Source: Paracoccus sp. IB05 (lineage in GTDB: Bacteria; Pseudomonadota; Alphaproteobacteria; Rhodobacterales; Rhodobacteraceae). Taken from it: DNA of 64,000 nucleotides. The translations under genes were made by a program, and so were the position numbers. Position 1 is the stretch's first letter, and every line of letters starts with the position of its first letter. Location of the stretch: positions 49,599 to 113,598 of the forward strand of contig NZ_JAEFCF010000012.1 of the NCBI RefSeq assembly GCF_016405985.1, given 5' to 3'. Positions 31,311-43,529 of the stretch are shown one piece after another. The notes beneath the pieces were generated by a model that was given only the letters and a program-made list of their open reading frames with translations, had not been told where the DNA came from and did not search any database.

Positions 31311-33716
31311 GTGACCGACTCCAGCCATTCTTTCAGCGAGCTTCTGCCCGGCGACCTCTCGTCCGACATTTTGCGGCATCTGACATTCACCCTGGGCAAA
31401 GATGGCGCCAATGCGAGCCTCTATGACTGGCGGATGGCGCTGTCTTACGCGGTCAGGGACCGGATCGTTGAGCCCTGGTTCAAATCGACCCGCAAGACCT
31501 GGGCCACAGGGCATAAGCGCGTCTGCTATCTGTCGATGGAGTTTCTGATCGGGCGGCTGCTGGAAGATGCGATCACCAATCTCGGGCTTTACGACCAGGC
31601 CGATCAGGCGATGGCGGCGGTGGGGATGGATCTGCGCGCGCTGATCGGGAACGAGCCGGATGCGGCGCTCGGGAATGGCGGGCTCGGGCGGCTTGCGGCA
31701 TGTTTCATGGAATCGATGGCGACAGTGGGTTGCCCGGCTTACGGCTATGGCATCCGCTATGAACATGGGCTGTTCCGCCAGCTGTTCGAGGGAGGCCGCC
31801 AGGTCGAGACGCCGGAAGACTGGCTGAGCCAGGCCCATCCCTGGGAATTTCCGCGCCCCGAAAGCGCCTATCTGATCGGATTCAAGGGCGAGATCACCAG
31901 GAAAGACGGCAAACAGGTCTGGATCCCCGGTGAGACGGTTCTGGCCGAGGCGCATGATACGCCGGTGATCGGCTGGCAGGGCAAATGGGCCAATACGCTG
32001 CGCCTTTGGGCGGCGAAACCGACCACGCAATTTGACCTGGAACGGTTCAACCGCGGCGACTACGCCGCCGCCGCCGAGCCCGAGGCCCTGGCGCGCACGC
32101 TTTCGCGCGTGCTTTACCCCGATGACACCACCTATCAGGGCAAAGAGCTGCGGCTGAAACAGGAATTCCTGCTGACCTCTGCGGCACTTCAGGACATCAT
32201 CCGCCGCTTCCTCACCGCAAACAGCAATCTGCGCGATCTGCCGAAACATGTGGCGATCCAGATGAATGACACCCATCCCGCGATTGCGGGGCCAGAGCTG
32301 ATCCGGCTTTTGACCGACGAACACGGGATGGATTTCGCCGATGCGCTGGAAACGGCACAGGGCTGCCTCGGCTATACAAACCACACGCTGCTCCCCGAAG
32401 CGCTGGAACGCTGGGCGACATTCACCTTCGGCAATGTCCTGCCGCGCCATATGCAGATTGTCGAACGCATCGATACCTGGCACCGCGATACCTATAATCC
32501 GCCGCATTATATTGGCATCGTGAAGCACCACGAAGTCCGGATGGGAGAGCTGGCTTTCATCACTTCGCATAAGGTGAACGGGGTTTCGGCGCTGCATTCG
32601 GAACTGGTGAAAAAGAACCTCTTCTCCGAGTTGAACGCGCTGCATCCTGGGCGGATCATCAATGAAACCAATGGTGTAACCCCGCGTCGCTGGCTGAAAA
32701 TGTGCAACCGCCCGCTGGCCGGCCTGATCACCGACACCATCGGCGAGGGCTGGGAGGATGATCTCGACCGGCTGAAGGATCTTGAGCCGCATGTCGAAGA
32801 TGCCGGGTTTCGCGGGGCCTTCCATGAGGCCAAGCGCCTCAACAAGATCCGGGTCTCGAACCGGATCGGCGAGGCTTACGGGATCAGGGTCTCGCCGGAT
32901 GCGATGTTCGATGTCCAGGTGAAGCGGATCCATGAATATAAGCGCCAGTTGCTGAACATCCTGGAAACCATCGCGCATTGGAACAGGCTCCGGACCGGGC
33001 AGATTGCCAGTCCGGTGCCGCGGGTCAAGATCTTCGGCGGCAAGGCGGCGCCCGGCTATGCGGTGGCGAAAGAGATCATCCGGCTTATCAATGACGCCGC
33101 AGAAGTCATTAATAATGATCCGAAAACCGGCGATCTTCTGAAAGTGGTCTATCCGCCGAATTACAATGTCTCGATGGCGGAATGGCTGGTTCCCGCGGCT
33201 GATCTGTCGGAACAGATCTCGACCGCCGGCAAAGAGGCCTCTGGCACCGGTAATATGAAATTCATGATGAATGGCGCGCCGACCATCGGCACGCTGGACG
33301 GCGCCAATGTCGAGATATTGCAGGAGGTGGGCGCGGAGAACTTCTTCCTCTTCGGCCTGACCGCCGAAGAGGTGATCGAACGGCGCAAGGAGGCGGACCA
33401 TGAGCGCCACGCCATCGAGGCAAGCCAGGAGCTGCAGGACGCGCTGCAGATGATCGCCGAGGGGCGTTTCTCTCCCGATCAGCCCGACCGCTATCACGGC
33501 ATCGTCCATGGCGTCTGGCACCATGACTATTTCCTCGTCTCGTCGGATTTCGCCTCTTATCACGCGGCGCAATCCCGGGTGGATGCGGCCTTTGCTGACC
33601 CGGAGCGCTGGACCCGCATGGCTGCCTTAAATACGGCACGCAGCGGATTTTTCTCGTCAGACCGGACAATCCGTGGCTACATGAAAGATGTGTGGAATGT
33701 GACTTCGGCATTGTAA
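31311..33716 (+). CDS. glgP: Glycogen/maltodextrin phosphorylase GlgP
   Basis: GlgP releases glucose-1-phosphate from the non-reducing ends of glycogen, using PLP. The 801-residue protein shows CYLSMEFLIGR, ALGNGGLGRLAACF and the PLP site EASGTGNMKFMMNGA, with Lys650 as the Schiff-base residue. GANVEI follows. The start is GTG at 31311, with only a weak AGGTG nearby. It heads the glycogen cluster and is followed after 24 bases by glgB. Glucose-1-phosphate from this enzyme would feed the phosphoglucomutase at the end of the cluster. Confidence 0.96.
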   Translation: MTDSSHSFSELLPGDLSSDILRHLTFTLGKDGANASLYDWRMALSYAVRDRIVEPWFKSTRKTWATGHKRVCYLSMEFLIGRLLEDAITNLGLYDQADQAMAAVGMDLRALIGNEPDAALGNGGLGRLAACFMESMATVGCPAYGYGIRYEHGLFRQLFEGGRQVETPEDWLSQAHPWEFPRPESAYLIGFKGEITRKDGKQVWIPGETVLAEAHDTPVIGWQGKWANTLRLWAAKPTTQFDLERFNRGDYAAAAEPEALARTLSRVLYPDDTTYQGKELRLKQEFLLTSAALQDIIRRFLTANSNLRDLPKHVAIQMNDTHPAIAGPELIRLLTDEHGMDFADALETAQGCLGYTNHTLLPEALERWATFTFGNVLPRHMQIVERIDTWHRDTYNPPHYIGIVKHHEVRMGELAFITSHKVNGVSALHSELVKKNLFSELNALHPGRIINETNGVTPRRWLKMCNRPLAGLITDTIGEGWEDDLDRLKDLEPHVEDAGFRGAFHEAKRLNKIRVSNRIGEAYGIRVSPDAMFDVQVKRIHEYKRQLLNILETIAHWNRLRTGQIASPVPRVKIFGGKAAPGYAVAKEIIRLINDAAEVINNDPKTGDLLKVVYPPNYNVSMAEWLVPAADLSEQISTAGKEASGTGNMKFMMNGAPTIGTLDGANVEILQEVGAENFFLFGLTAEEVIERRKEADHERHAIEASQELQDALQMIAEGRFSPDQPDRYHGIVHGVWHHDYFLVSSDFASYHAAQSRVDAAFADPERWTRMAALNTARSGFFSSDRTIRGYMKDVWNVTSAL

Positions 33717-33740
33717 GCCGGTTGAAGGGAAGGCCCAGCG

Positions 33741-35924
33741 ATGGGAACAGAGGCCGGATTGCCCGATGATGTGGATGCCCGTGCGATAGCCGAGGGCCGT
33801 CACGGCGATCCTTTTTCCGTTCTCGGGCTGCATGATTTTGCGGGCCGCTGGGTCCTTACTGCGTTCATGCCCGATGCCGCGCGTCTGATCGTGGTGACAC
33901 CGGGGGGCGAGTATCGGGCCAAAGCCTGGCCTGGCGTTCCGGGGGTCTTCACCTGCGAGGTGCCGGGCTGGTCGGGTTACCGGCTCCGGGCCGAAGGTGC
34001 GGGCTGGTTCTGGGAATATGACGACCCCTATGCCTTCGGGCCGGTGCTGGGCGAGATGGACGAATATCTCCTGGGGGAAGGCAGCCATCAGCGGCTCTGG
34101 CAGGCGCTTGGCGGCCATCTGATCACCCATGAGGGCGTTGAGGGCGCGCATTTCGCGGTCTGGGCGCCCTCGGCGGAACGGGTCTCGGTGGTCGGCGCCT
34201 TCAACACCTGGGACGGCCGCCGGCATGTGATGCGGCAGCGCGGCCAGACCGGCATCTGGGAGATTTTCATCCCCGGACTGAAAGAGCGCGAGAGCTATAA
34301 ATACGAGATCCGGGGCCAGGGCGGCCAGATCCTGCCGCTGAAATCCGATCCGGTCGGTTTTGGCTCGGAACATCCGCCGGCGAATGCCAGCGTCTTGCGG
34401 CGCCTGCCGGGCGCGCATGAAGAGGGCGCCTGGCCTGAGATCCGGGCAAAGCGGAATTCCGTCGACGCGCCGATTTCGATCTATGAGGTTCATGCAGCCT
34501 CATGGCGGCGGGCAGAGGGCGGGCGGATCCTGTCCTGGGCGGAACTTTCCGAACAATTGCTCGGTTATGTCGAATGGATGGGCTATACCCATATCGAGCT
34601 TTTGCCGGTTTCCGAATATCCGTTCGACGGATCCTGGGGCTATCAGCCGATCGGGCTTTTCGCCCCAACCGTGCGCCATGGCACGCCCGACGAATTCCGC
34701 GCTTTCATCGCCGCTGCGCATCGGCGTGGCATTGGCGTGATCCTCGACTGGGTGCCCGGCCATTTCCCGACCGATCCGCATGGGCTGGGCCAGTTCGACG
34801 GCACCGCGCTTTATGAGCACCAGGACCCGAAGGAGGGCTTTCACCAGGACTGGAACACGCTGATCTATAATTACGGAAGGGCAGAGGTCTCCAACTACCT
34901 GATATCAAACGCACTTTACTGGCTGGAGGTCTACGGCGCCGACGGGCTGCGCGTCGATGCCGTGGCCTCGATGCTCTATCGCGACTATTCGCGCGAGGCC
35001 GGGCAGTGGGTCCCGAACAAGGATGGCGGGCGCGAGAATTATGAGGCCATCGCGATGCTGCGCGCGATGAACTCCGCCGTCTATGCCCATTGCCCCTGGG
35101 CGATGACGGCCGCCGAGGAATCGACCAGTTTCCCCGGCGTCTCACGGGCGGTGGATCAGGGCGGTCTGGGGTTCGGGTTCAAATGGAATATGGGCTGGAT
35201 GAATGACAGCCTGGATTACATGCAGCTCGACCCGGTTTACCGGAAATATGACCACAATAAGATGACCTTTGCCTCAAGCTATGCTTACAGCGAAAATTTC
35301 GTGCTGCCGATCAGCCATGACGAGGTGGTGCATGGCAAAGGTTCGATGATCGGCAAGATGCCGGGGGAAGGTGAACAACAGTTCGCCAATCTGCGGGCGT
35401 TTTACGGCTTCATGTGGGGGCATCCGGGCAAGAAACTGCTGTTCATGGGCCAGGATTTTGCACAAGGCCGTGAATGGAACCATGATCGTGGCCTTGACTG
35501 GGATCAGGAGACGATCCCGGCCCATCGCGGCGTGCAGCTCTGGTTGCGCGACCTGAACCTCCTCTATCGCGACACGCCGGCGCTTTACCGCCATGACACG
35601 CGGCCCGAGGGGTTTCGCTGGCTCCTGGCCGATGAGGCGGAGGCATCGGTCTTTGCCTGGGCCCGCTTTGGCGATGCCGGGGACGCGCCGGTCGTGGTCG
35701 TCTGTAACATGACCCCGGTCGAACGCAGGGTCAGGCTGGGCCTGCCCGGCGATGGCTTCTGGCGCGAAAGGCTCAACAGTGATGCGGCGGCCTATGGGGG
35801 CCAGGATCGCGGCAATCTCGGCGGTGTGGTCACTGAGGAAATCCCGGCTCAGGGCGAACCGGTTTCGGCCATGGTGACCCTGCCGCCCCTGTCATCTGTG
35901 TTTTTGGAACGAGTGATCGCGTAA
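33741..35924 (+). CDS. glgB: 1,4-alpha-glucan branching enzyme GlgB
   Basis: GlgB cuts alpha-1,4 chains and reattaches them as alpha-1,6 branches. The 727-residue GH13 enzyme has the full bacterial layout: an N1 module (1-110), a CBM48 (about 115-215, HFAVWAPSAERVSVVGAFN) and the catalytic barrel. The nucleophile is Asp406 in GLRVDAVASM, the acid lies in TAAEESTSFPG near 458, and the third carboxylate in LPISHDEVVHGKGS. All three catalytic residues are intact. It sits 24 bases after glgP and 40 before glgC. Confidence 0.96.
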   Translation: MGTEAGLPDDVDARAIAEGRHGDPFSVLGLHDFAGRWVLTAFMPDAARLIVVTPGGEYRAKAWPGVPGVFTCEVPGWSGYRLRAEGAGWFWEYDDPYAFGPVLGEMDEYLLGEGSHQRLWQALGGHLITHEGVEGAHFAVWAPSAERVSVVGAFNTWDGRRHVMRQRGQTGIWEIFIPGLKERESYKYEIRGQGGQILPLKSDPVGFGSEHPPANASVLRRLPGAHEEGAWPEIRAKRNSVDAPISIYEVHAASWRRAEGGRILSWAELSEQLLGYVEWMGYTHIELLPVSEYPFDGSWGYQPIGLFAPTVRHGTPDEFRAFIAAAHRRGIGVILDWVPGHFPTDPHGLGQFDGTALYEHQDPKEGFHQDWNTLIYNYGRAEVSNYLISNALYWLEVYGADGLRVDAVASMLYRDYSREAGQWVPNKDGGRENYEAIAMLRAMNSAVYAHCPWAMTAAEESTSFPGVSRAVDQGGLGFGFKWNMGWMNDSLDYMQLDPVYRKYDHNKMTFASSYAYSENFVLPISHDEVVHGKGSMIGKMPGEGEQQFANLRAFYGFMWGHPGKKLLFMGQDFAQGREWNHDRGLDWDQETIPAHRGVQLWLRDLNLLYRDTPALYRHDTRPEGFRWLLADEAEASVFAWARFGDAGDAPVVVVCNMTPVERRVRLGLPGDGFWRERLNSDAAAYGGQDRGNLGGVVTEEIPAQGEPVSAMVTLPPLSSVFLERVIA

Positions 35925-35964
35925 CGGCCCGGTCTGACAAACCGCCATTTCCGGGGAGGGGAAT

Positions 35965-37233
35965 ATGAAGGCAAGAGTGAACAAGAGACTGTCGGCCCAG
36001 GCCATGGCCTTCGTGCTGGCAGGGGGGCGGGGATCGCGGCTGAAAGAGCTGACTGACCGGCGGGCGAAACCGGCGGTCTATTTTGGCGGCAAGCAGCGGA
36101 TCATCGATTTCGCGCTGTCGAATGCGCTGAATTCCGGCATCCGCAAAATGGCGATTGCCACACAATACAAGGCCCATAGCCTGATCCGCCATGTCCAGCG
36201 CGGCTGGAGCTTTTTCCGCGCCGAGCGCAATGAATATCTTGACGTTCTTCCTGCCAGCCAGCGCATGGATGAGGTGAACTGGTATCGCGGCACCGCCGAT
36301 GCGGTGGCGCAGAATATCGACATCATCGACAGCTATAACGTCCAGTATGTGGTGATCCTTGCCGGGGATCATATTTACAAAATGGATTACGAGATCATGC
36401 TGCAACAGCATGTCGATACCGGCGCCGATGTGACGATCGGCTGTCTGACCGTGCCGCGCGAAGAGGCCTCGGCCTTTGGCGTGATGGCGGTTGATGGCCA
36501 GATGCGGATCACCGATTTTCTGGAAAAGCCCGCCGATCCGCCGGGGATCCCCGGGGATGAGGCACATGCGCTTGCCTCGATGGGGATCTATGTTTTCGAC
36601 TGGGCCTTCCTGCGCGATCTTTTGCTGCGCGATGTGGTCGACAGCAATTCCAGCCATGATTTCGGCAATGATCTGATCCCGGCGATTGTGAAACATGGCA
36701 AGGCGATGGCGCATCGATTTGCCGACAGCTGTGTTACAACGGGGATCGAGGATGAGCCCTACTGGCGCGATGTGGGCACGATTGACGCCTTCTGGCAGGC
36801 CAATATCGACCTGACCGAATTCGTGCCCAAGCTGGATCTTTATGACCGCGACTGGCCGATCTGGACCTATGCCGAGATCGTGCCGCCGGCGAAATTCATC
36901 CATGACGAGGATGGGCGGCGCGGTCAGGCGATCTCGTCGCTGGTTTCGGGGGATTGTATCGTCTCGGGGTCTGAGGTGCGGAATTCGCTGTTGTTCACCG
37001 GCTGCCGGGCGCATAGTTTTTCGGTGCTGGAACATGTGGTTGCGCTTCCGCGGGTGGATATCGGGCGCAAGGCAGAGCTGCGGAATTGCGTGATCGATTC
37101 CGGGGTGATGATCCCGGAGGGGCTGGTTGTTGGCCACGATCCCGACGAGGATGCGCGCTGGTTTCGCAGGAGTGAAGGGGGCGTTGTGCTGGTGACACAG
37201 GCGATGCTCGACCGGCGGGCGCGCGCGATGTGA
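35965..37233 (+). CDS. glgC: Glucose-1-phosphate adenylyltransferase GlgC
   Basis: GlgC makes ADP-glucose, the committed and allosterically controlled step of bacterial glycogen synthesis. The 422-residue protein has the pyrophosphorylase loop [21 protein letters not shown], the substrate-binding [14 protein letters not shown], and the active-site [14 protein letters not shown]. The C-terminal third is a left-handed beta-helix. A good GGGGAGGGGAAT ribosome site precedes ATG 35965. A hairpin and half repeat lie before glgA, which may tune readthrough. Confidence 0.96.
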   Translation: MKARVNKRLSAQAMAFVLAGGRGSRLKELTDRRAKPAVYFGGKQRIIDFALSNALNSGIRKMAIATQYKAHSLIRHVQRGWSFFRAERNEYLDVLPASQRMDEVNWYRGTADAVAQNIDIIDSYNVQYVVILAGDHIYKMDYEIMLQQHVDTGADVTIGCLTVPREEASAFGVMAVDGQMRITDFLEKPADPPGIPGDEAHALASMGIYVFDWAFLRDLLLRDVVDSNSSHDFGNDLIPAIVKHGKAMAHRFADSCVTTGIEDEPYWRDVGTIDAFWQANIDLTEFVPKLDLYDRDWPIWTYAEIVPPAKFIHDEDGRRGQAISSLVSGDCIVSGSEVRNSLLFTGCRAHSFSVLEHVVALPRVDIGRKAELRNCVIDSGVMIPEGLVVGHDPDEDARWFRRSEGGVVLVTQAMLDRRARAM

Positions 37234-37242
37234 CGGGTGACG

Positions 37243-37290
37243 CCGGGGGTTTCACACCCCCGGACCCCCGTGGAGTATTTCAGTCAGGAG
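37243..37290. repeat. Hairpin plus half copy of the dispersed repeat between glgC and glgA
   Basis: The hairpin CCGGGGGT-TTCAC-ACCCCCGG (37243-37263) is followed by GGAGTATTTCAGTCAGGAGG, which matches the half copy at 14301-14320 and supplies the ribosome binding site region of glgA. There is no T run, so readthrough to glgA is likely. Confidence 0.55.
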
Positions 37291-37300
37291 GAAGATCCGG

Positions 37301-38752
37301 ATGGGCGGTCGGGTTTTGTCAGTGGCCTCGGAGGCGGTGCCTTTGATCAAGACCGGCGGGCTGGCCGATGTGGTCGGCGCGCTGCCGGCGGCGCTTGCGG
37401 GGGCGGGCTGGGAGATGCGGGTGATGCTGCCGGCCTATCGGGCATTGCGCGGGCTGTTGGCCAAAGGCGGCGGCTTTCGCGAGGTGATGCGCGAAGAGAG
37501 GCTTTTTGGCGGCGAGGCCCGGGTTTTTGCCGGTGAGGCGGGCGGGCTTTCGTTGTTCTTGCTGGATGCGCCGCACCTGTTTGACCGGGAGGGCGGGCCT
37601 TATCATGGCCCGGGCGGCGATTGGAGCGATAATCCGCAACGCTTTGCGGCTTTGTCTTTTATGGCGGCGCGGGTGGCGCGCGAAGGCGTCCAGCTGGCCC
37701 GCGGCAAATCCTGGAAGCCGGATGTCTTGCACGCCCATGACTGGCAGGCGGGGCTGGCGCCGGCCTATCTGGCCTATCACGGCTCGGGCGGCTGCGCCTC
37801 GGTGATCACGGTGCATAATATCGCCTTTCAGGGCCATGCACCGGCGCGTCTTTTGAGCGAATTGCGGCTGCCGGCGGCGGAATTCCATGCCGATGCGCTG
37901 GAATATTACGGCGGCCTGTCTTTGCTGAAGGCCGGGCTGATCACGGCGGACCGGATCACCACGGTCTCGCCAAATTACGCAGCTGAGCTGATGCGGCCGG
38001 AATTCGGGCTGGGGTTGCAAGGCGTGCTGGCGGCCCGCAGCGCCGTGGTCTCGGGGATTCTAAACGGGATCGATACCGAAATCTGGTCGCCGGAGGCCGA
38101 AGTCGTGAACGCCTATTCGGCGACATCTCTGTCCGGCAAGGCAAAAGCGCGGGCGGAGTTGCAGTCCGAATTCGGGCTCTCGGTGCCGGGGCCACTTGCG
38201 GCGCTGGTCTCGCGGCTGACCGATCAGAAGGGGGTGGATCTGCTGCCGGCCGCCTTGCCGGATTTCATCGAAGGCGGCGGCGGACTTGCGGTGCTTGGCT
38301 CGGGCGATGCCGAAGCGGAGGCGCAGATGCTCTCGCTTGCGGCGCGCTGGCCAGGCCGGGTTTCGGTCAGGATCGGTTATGATGAGGCCCTGTCGCACCG
38401 GATGTTTCAGGGCGGCGACGCAGTTCTGGTGCCCTCCCGGTTCGAGCCATGCGGGCTGACGCAGATGTATGGGCTGCGCTATGGCACGATCCCGGTCGTC
38501 GCCGCCGTGGGCGGGCTGGCCGATACGGTGATCCCTGCCTCGCCTGCGGCGCTGAATGCGGGTGTGGCGACCGGGATCACCTTCTGGCCGACCGATGTTC
38601 TGGCGCTGGCCCAGGCGCTCAGGCGGCTGAACGCGCTTTATGCGGATCAGAAAATCTGGAGCCAGCTGCGCCGCAACGCGATGGCCCAGGAAAACGGCTG
38701 GGCCGGATCTGCGAGCGCCTATGCTGCGCTTTATGAGGGGATGCTGCGGTGA
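37301..38752 (+). CDS. glgA: Glycogen synthase GlgA
   Basis: GlgA is a GT5 enzyme that extends alpha-1,4-glucan from ADP-glucose. The 483-residue protein has the ADP-glucose loop LIKTGGLADVVGALPAAL at residues 14-31. Conserved blocks HAHDWQAGLAPAYL, TVHNIAFQG and the C-terminal SRFEPCGLTQMYGLRYG (retaining Glu) are present. ATG 37301 follows AGGAGGAAGATCCGG. It overlaps glgX by four bases (GTGA). Confidence 0.96.
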   Translation: MGGRVLSVASEAVPLIKTGGLADVVGALPAALAGAGWEMRVMLPAYRALRGLLAKGGGFREVMREERLFGGEARVFAGEAGGLSLFLLDAPHLFDREGGPYHGPGGDWSDNPQRFAALSFMAARVAREGVQLARGKSWKPDVLHAHDWQAGLAPAYLAYHGSGGCASVITVHNIAFQGHAPARLLSELRLPAAEFHADALEYYGGLSLLKAGLITADRITTVSPNYAAELMRPEFGLGLQGVLAARSAVVSGILNGIDTEIWSPEAEVVNAYSATSLSGKAKARAELQSEFGLSVPGPLAALVSRLTDQKGVDLLPAALPDFIEGGGGLAVLGSGDAEAEAQMLSLAARWPGRVSVRIGYDEALSHRMFQGGDAVLVPSRFEPCGLTQMYGLRYGTIPVVAAVGGLADTVIPASPAALNAGVATGITFWPTDVLALAQALRRLNALYADQKIWSQLRRNAMAQENGWAGSASAYAALYEGMLR

Positions 38753-40812
38753 CGGACTTCGTCACCGGCGCCGGGCAGCCCTTTCCGATGGGGGCAAGCC
38801 TGACCGCAACCGGGGTCAATTTCGCGAGCTTTTCCGCCAATGCGACGGCGATTGAGCTGTGTTTGTTTTCGCCCGACGGCAGCCGCGAAGTCGCGCGGCT
38901 GCCCTTTGTCGAACGCAATGGTGATATCTGGCATCTTCATGTCGGGGGCCTGGGCGCGGGCGCGCTTTATGGTTTGCGCGTTCATGGTCCCTGGGCGCCG
39001 GAGGACGGGCATCGCTTTAACGCCAATAAACTGCTGATCGACCCCTGGGCGCGGGGGCTGCATGGCCGTTTCCAATGGGATGATGCCGTTTTTGGCTATG
39101 TGACCGGCGATCCGGCGGGGGATCTCAGTTTTGACAGCCGCGACAGCGCGGCGTTCATCCCGAAATCGGTGGTGACCGCGCCGCTGCCGGTGGCGGATCA
39201 TCCCCGGCCCGGTCACAGCCTGGCCGACAGCGTCATCTGTGAGGCACATCTGCGTGGCGCGACCATGCTGCATCCGGGTGTGGACGAGGCGCTGCGCGGC
39301 ACCTGCGCGGGGTTCGCATCGGATATGGTGATCGGCCATCTGACCCGCGCGGGTGTGACCGATGTCGAATTCCTGCCGGTCCATGCCATCGCCGATGAGC
39401 GGTTCCTGATCGCGAAAGGGCTGAGGAATTACTGGGGCTATAACACGCTGAACTGGTTCGTGCCCGAGCCGCGTTATACCGGCCCGGGGGGGATGCAGGC
39501 CTGGCGCGAGATGGTCACCCATCTGCACCGCGCCGGGATCGGGGTGATCCTTGATGTCGTCTATAACCATTCGGCGGAAAGCGACGAGCATGGCCCGCAT
39601 CTGTCGCTGCGCGGTCTCGACAATGCGAGCTTTTACCGGCTCGCGGGCGGGCGCCATTATGCCAATGACGCAGGGACCGGGAATACGCTCGATCTGACGC
39701 ATCCGATGGTGTTGCGGCTGGTGATGGACAGCTTGCGCTACTGGGTCGAGACCGGGCTGGTCGACGGCTTCCGCTTTGACCTTGCAACCGTGCTGGCGCG
39801 CGAGCCGGGGGGCTTTGACCCGGGCGCGGGTTTTCTGGATGCGTTGCGCCAGGATCCGGTTTTGGCAAAGGTGCGGCTGATCGCCGAGCCCTGGGATATC
39901 GGACCCGGAGGCTACCAGCTGGGGGGCTTTCCGCCGCCCTTCAGCGAATGGAATGACCGTTACCGTGACGGGGTGCGCCGGTTCTGGCGCGGTGAGCCAG
40001 GGCGCGCTGCCGACCTGGCCGGGGCGCTGCTGGGATCGGCGGGGGTGTTCGATCATTCAGCAAGGCAGGCAACGGCTTCGGTCAATTTCCTCACAAGCCA
40101 TGATGGCTTCACGCTGCAAGATCTTGTCAGCTATAGTGCAAAGCATAATGAGGCCAATGGCGAGGGCAATCGTGACGGCCATTCCGACAATCACTCCGAC
40201 AATATGGGTGTCGAGGGGCCGAGTGATGACCCGGTGATCCGGGCCGCGCGGGATTTGCGCAAACGCAACCTGCTCGCGACGTTGTTCCTGTCGCAAGGCG
40301 TGCCGATGTGGCTGATGGGCGATGAGATCGGCCATAGCCAGGGCGGCAATAACAATGCCTATGCCCAGGACAATGCCATCACCTGGGCAGACTGGAGCAA
40401 GGCAGATCAGGCGCTGACCGCTTTTGTCGGTCGTCTCGCCGCACTGCGCCGCGCGCATCCCGAACTGCGCCAGCATCGCTTCCTCCATGGCAAGATCCGC
40501 GCCGATGGGTTTCGCGACGTGATCTGGCGCCGTGCCGATGGGCAGGAGCCGTCGGCCGGGGATTGGCAGGATCCCGAATTTCGCTGTCTTTGCCTTGAGT
40601 TGCGCATGACAGCGGAGGGTGGAGAGCCGGGCCCCGGGCCGCTTTTTCTGGTCTTCAACCCGGGCGGGGACTTGCCGCTGAGATTGCCCGCAACGCAGCA
40701 GGGCTGGCAGCTGGTGCTTGACACCACGCGCCCGGATCTTACAGCTGGTGCGGCACCGGATACGGTGCCGGCGAATGCGGTTCTGGTAATGATTCCAGCC
40801 TCTTCCGTCTGA
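38749..40812 (+). CDS. glgX: Glycogen debranching enzyme GlgX
   Basis: GlgX hydrolyses alpha-1,6 branches of phosphorylase-trimmed glycogen. The 687-residue GH13 protein has an N-terminal CBM48 (about 10-110) and a barrel with GVILDVVYNHSAE, the nucleophile Asp in DGFRFDLATVLARE, the acid in LIAEPWDIGPGGY and the third Asp in FLTSHDGFTLQDL. The GTG start at 38749 overlaps the glgA stop. With GlgP it forms the degradative arm of the cluster. Confidence 0.95.
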   Translation: MTDFVTGAGQPFPMGASLTATGVNFASFSANATAIELCLFSPDGSREVARLPFVERNGDIWHLHVGGLGAGALYGLRVHGPWAPEDGHRFNANKLLIDPWARGLHGRFQWDDAVFGYVTGDPAGDLSFDSRDSAAFIPKSVVTAPLPVADHPRPGHSLADSVICEAHLRGATMLHPGVDEALRGTCAGFASDMVIGHLTRAGVTDVEFLPVHAIADERFLIAKGLRNYWGYNTLNWFVPEPRYTGPGGMQAWREMVTHLHRAGIGVILDVVYNHSAESDEHGPHLSLRGLDNASFYRLAGGRHYANDAGTGNTLDLTHPMVLRLVMDSLRYWVETGLVDGFRFDLATVLAREPGGFDPGAGFLDALRQDPVLAKVRLIAEPWDIGPGGYQLGGFPPPFSEWNDRYRDGVRRFWRGEPGRAADLAGALLGSAGVFDHSARQATASVNFLTSHDGFTLQDLVSYSAKHNEANGEGNRDGHSDNHSDNMGVEGPSDDPVIRAARDLRKRNLLATLFLSQGVPMWLMGDEIGHSQGGNNNAYAQDNAITWADWSKADQALTAFVGRLAALRRAHPELRQHRFLHGKIRADGFRDVIWRRADGQEPSAGDWQDPEFRCLCLELRMTAEGGEPGPGPLFLVFNPGGDLPLRLPATQQGWQLVLDTTRPDLTAGAAPDTVPANAVLVMIPASSV

Positions 40813-42468
<1,656 letters not shown>

Positions 42469-42475
42469 TCGCAAC

Positions 42476-42503
42476 ACCCGCCCGGCATTTCGCCCGGGCG
42501 GGT
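42476..42503 (+). terminator. Hairpin after the glycogen cluster
   Basis: ACCCGCCCGGC and GCCCGGGCGGGT pair around a five-base loop with one bulged G. There is no T tract, so it may act as a stalling or mRNA-end hairpin rather than a full terminator. Confidence 0.55.
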
Positions 42504-42929
42504 CCAGCATAGGCGGGACGATTTCAGGAACAGATTTCAATGGTCCCCGCGGTTTGAGGCCGTTGCCCGGCAGATTGCTGACCTGACCCCTGGATTTCAG
42601 ACCGCAATCAACATCGGTATCCTCGGTCCGGGCGTGCTGATCGGCGCGCAGGATCCGCCCGGCGCTCTGGATCATTTGCCTGTTGGGGGCCTGGCGGTCT
42701 TGGGGATCCTTTGGCTGGATTTCGCAGCGGCAATCACCGGGATGGTGGAGACTGGGCTTTTCAGGCTGTGGTTCATGCTTTGTCAGGAGGAAGCGAAGGC
42801 AGACAGGCCGGCGGGGGAGTTTTTCCTGTGCGGAGGGCCAGGGGGCTTTTTCGGGTTGGCCCTGATGGTCTGTGGGCTTTGCATCGCCCCGCTGTGCCAC
42901 CCGCGCCGCAGAGGCGCGGATCGACGGCG
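42504..42929. other. Stretch with no recognisable gene
   Basis: Short open frames occur on both strands, but none has a convincing ribosome site, family motif or conserved length. One plus-strand frame (from 42634) encodes hydrophobic segments but runs into basic low-complexity sequence. It is probably decayed DNA belonging to the accessory patch up to 43950. Confidence 0.4.
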
Positions 42930-43250
42930 CGATGGCGTAAGCCCCGCAAACAGCGCTCCGCCCTGTGCATGGTTCATCAGTATCAGCCCGTCCTTCAAGG
43001 CAGGCAAGGTAAACGGACTGATGTCGCGAACATTGCCGCGCGGCACGGTGGGCAGGCTCCGGGTGTCGGCATGGCCCGCCAGCGCATATTCGACGCGCTC
43101 AGCCCCGCCCGCCGGCACTGAGGCGAGGGTCAGCGTGATCTGTGCCGGGCCAGTGACAGCGAGGGCCGAGACGGCAATTTCGTTCTCCCGGGCATAAAAC
43201 CGGAAACCGTTTGCCGCAGTGCTGTGTCAACGACCAGAGGCGGCACCGGC
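42930..43250 (-). pseudogene. Remnant of an unidentified coding sequence
   Basis: On the minus strand two frames join to give coding-like sequence: PPLVVDTALRQ (near 43220-43250), then after a frameshift ANGFRFYARENEIAV, ITLTLASVPAGGAERVEYALAGH and SPFTLPALKDGLILMNHAQGG. The composition and period look like the C-terminal beta-rich domain of a larger secreted or phage-type protein, but I cannot name it. The fragment has lost both ends and the frame is broken. Confidence 0.4.
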
Positions 43251-43529
43251 ACCTGCCAGCAGATCACAACCGAGGTGCTGTTGCGCCTGGCCGCGAGCAT
43301 GCGGGAGCATCGGGCCTTGCCGGCTGGCTTCCACTGCACCTGCCCGCGGGTGCGATCATGGTCGCAAAATGCGAGGGCAAGCGGGTGGATTGCCTGCCGC
43401 CCATCGCCGAAACCGGCAACGGATTCGAAGCCACCGAGGCCGTACAGATCTCCTTCTCTGCTGGACTGACCTGCCACGGGATTTTTCCTCCACCAGTGAC
43501 CAGAGACCTTCCGAGGGAAGGGACGGAGG

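Noticed and set aside
31173..33572. Long open frame (about 800 codons) opposite glgP
   Set aside because: Same antisense-shadow pattern; the plus-strand glgP has all catalytic motifs.
42634..43197. Plus-strand frame with hydrophobic segments as a membrane protein gene
   Set aside because: No ribosome site, and it runs into basic low-complexity sequence opposite a better coding remnant on the minus strand.
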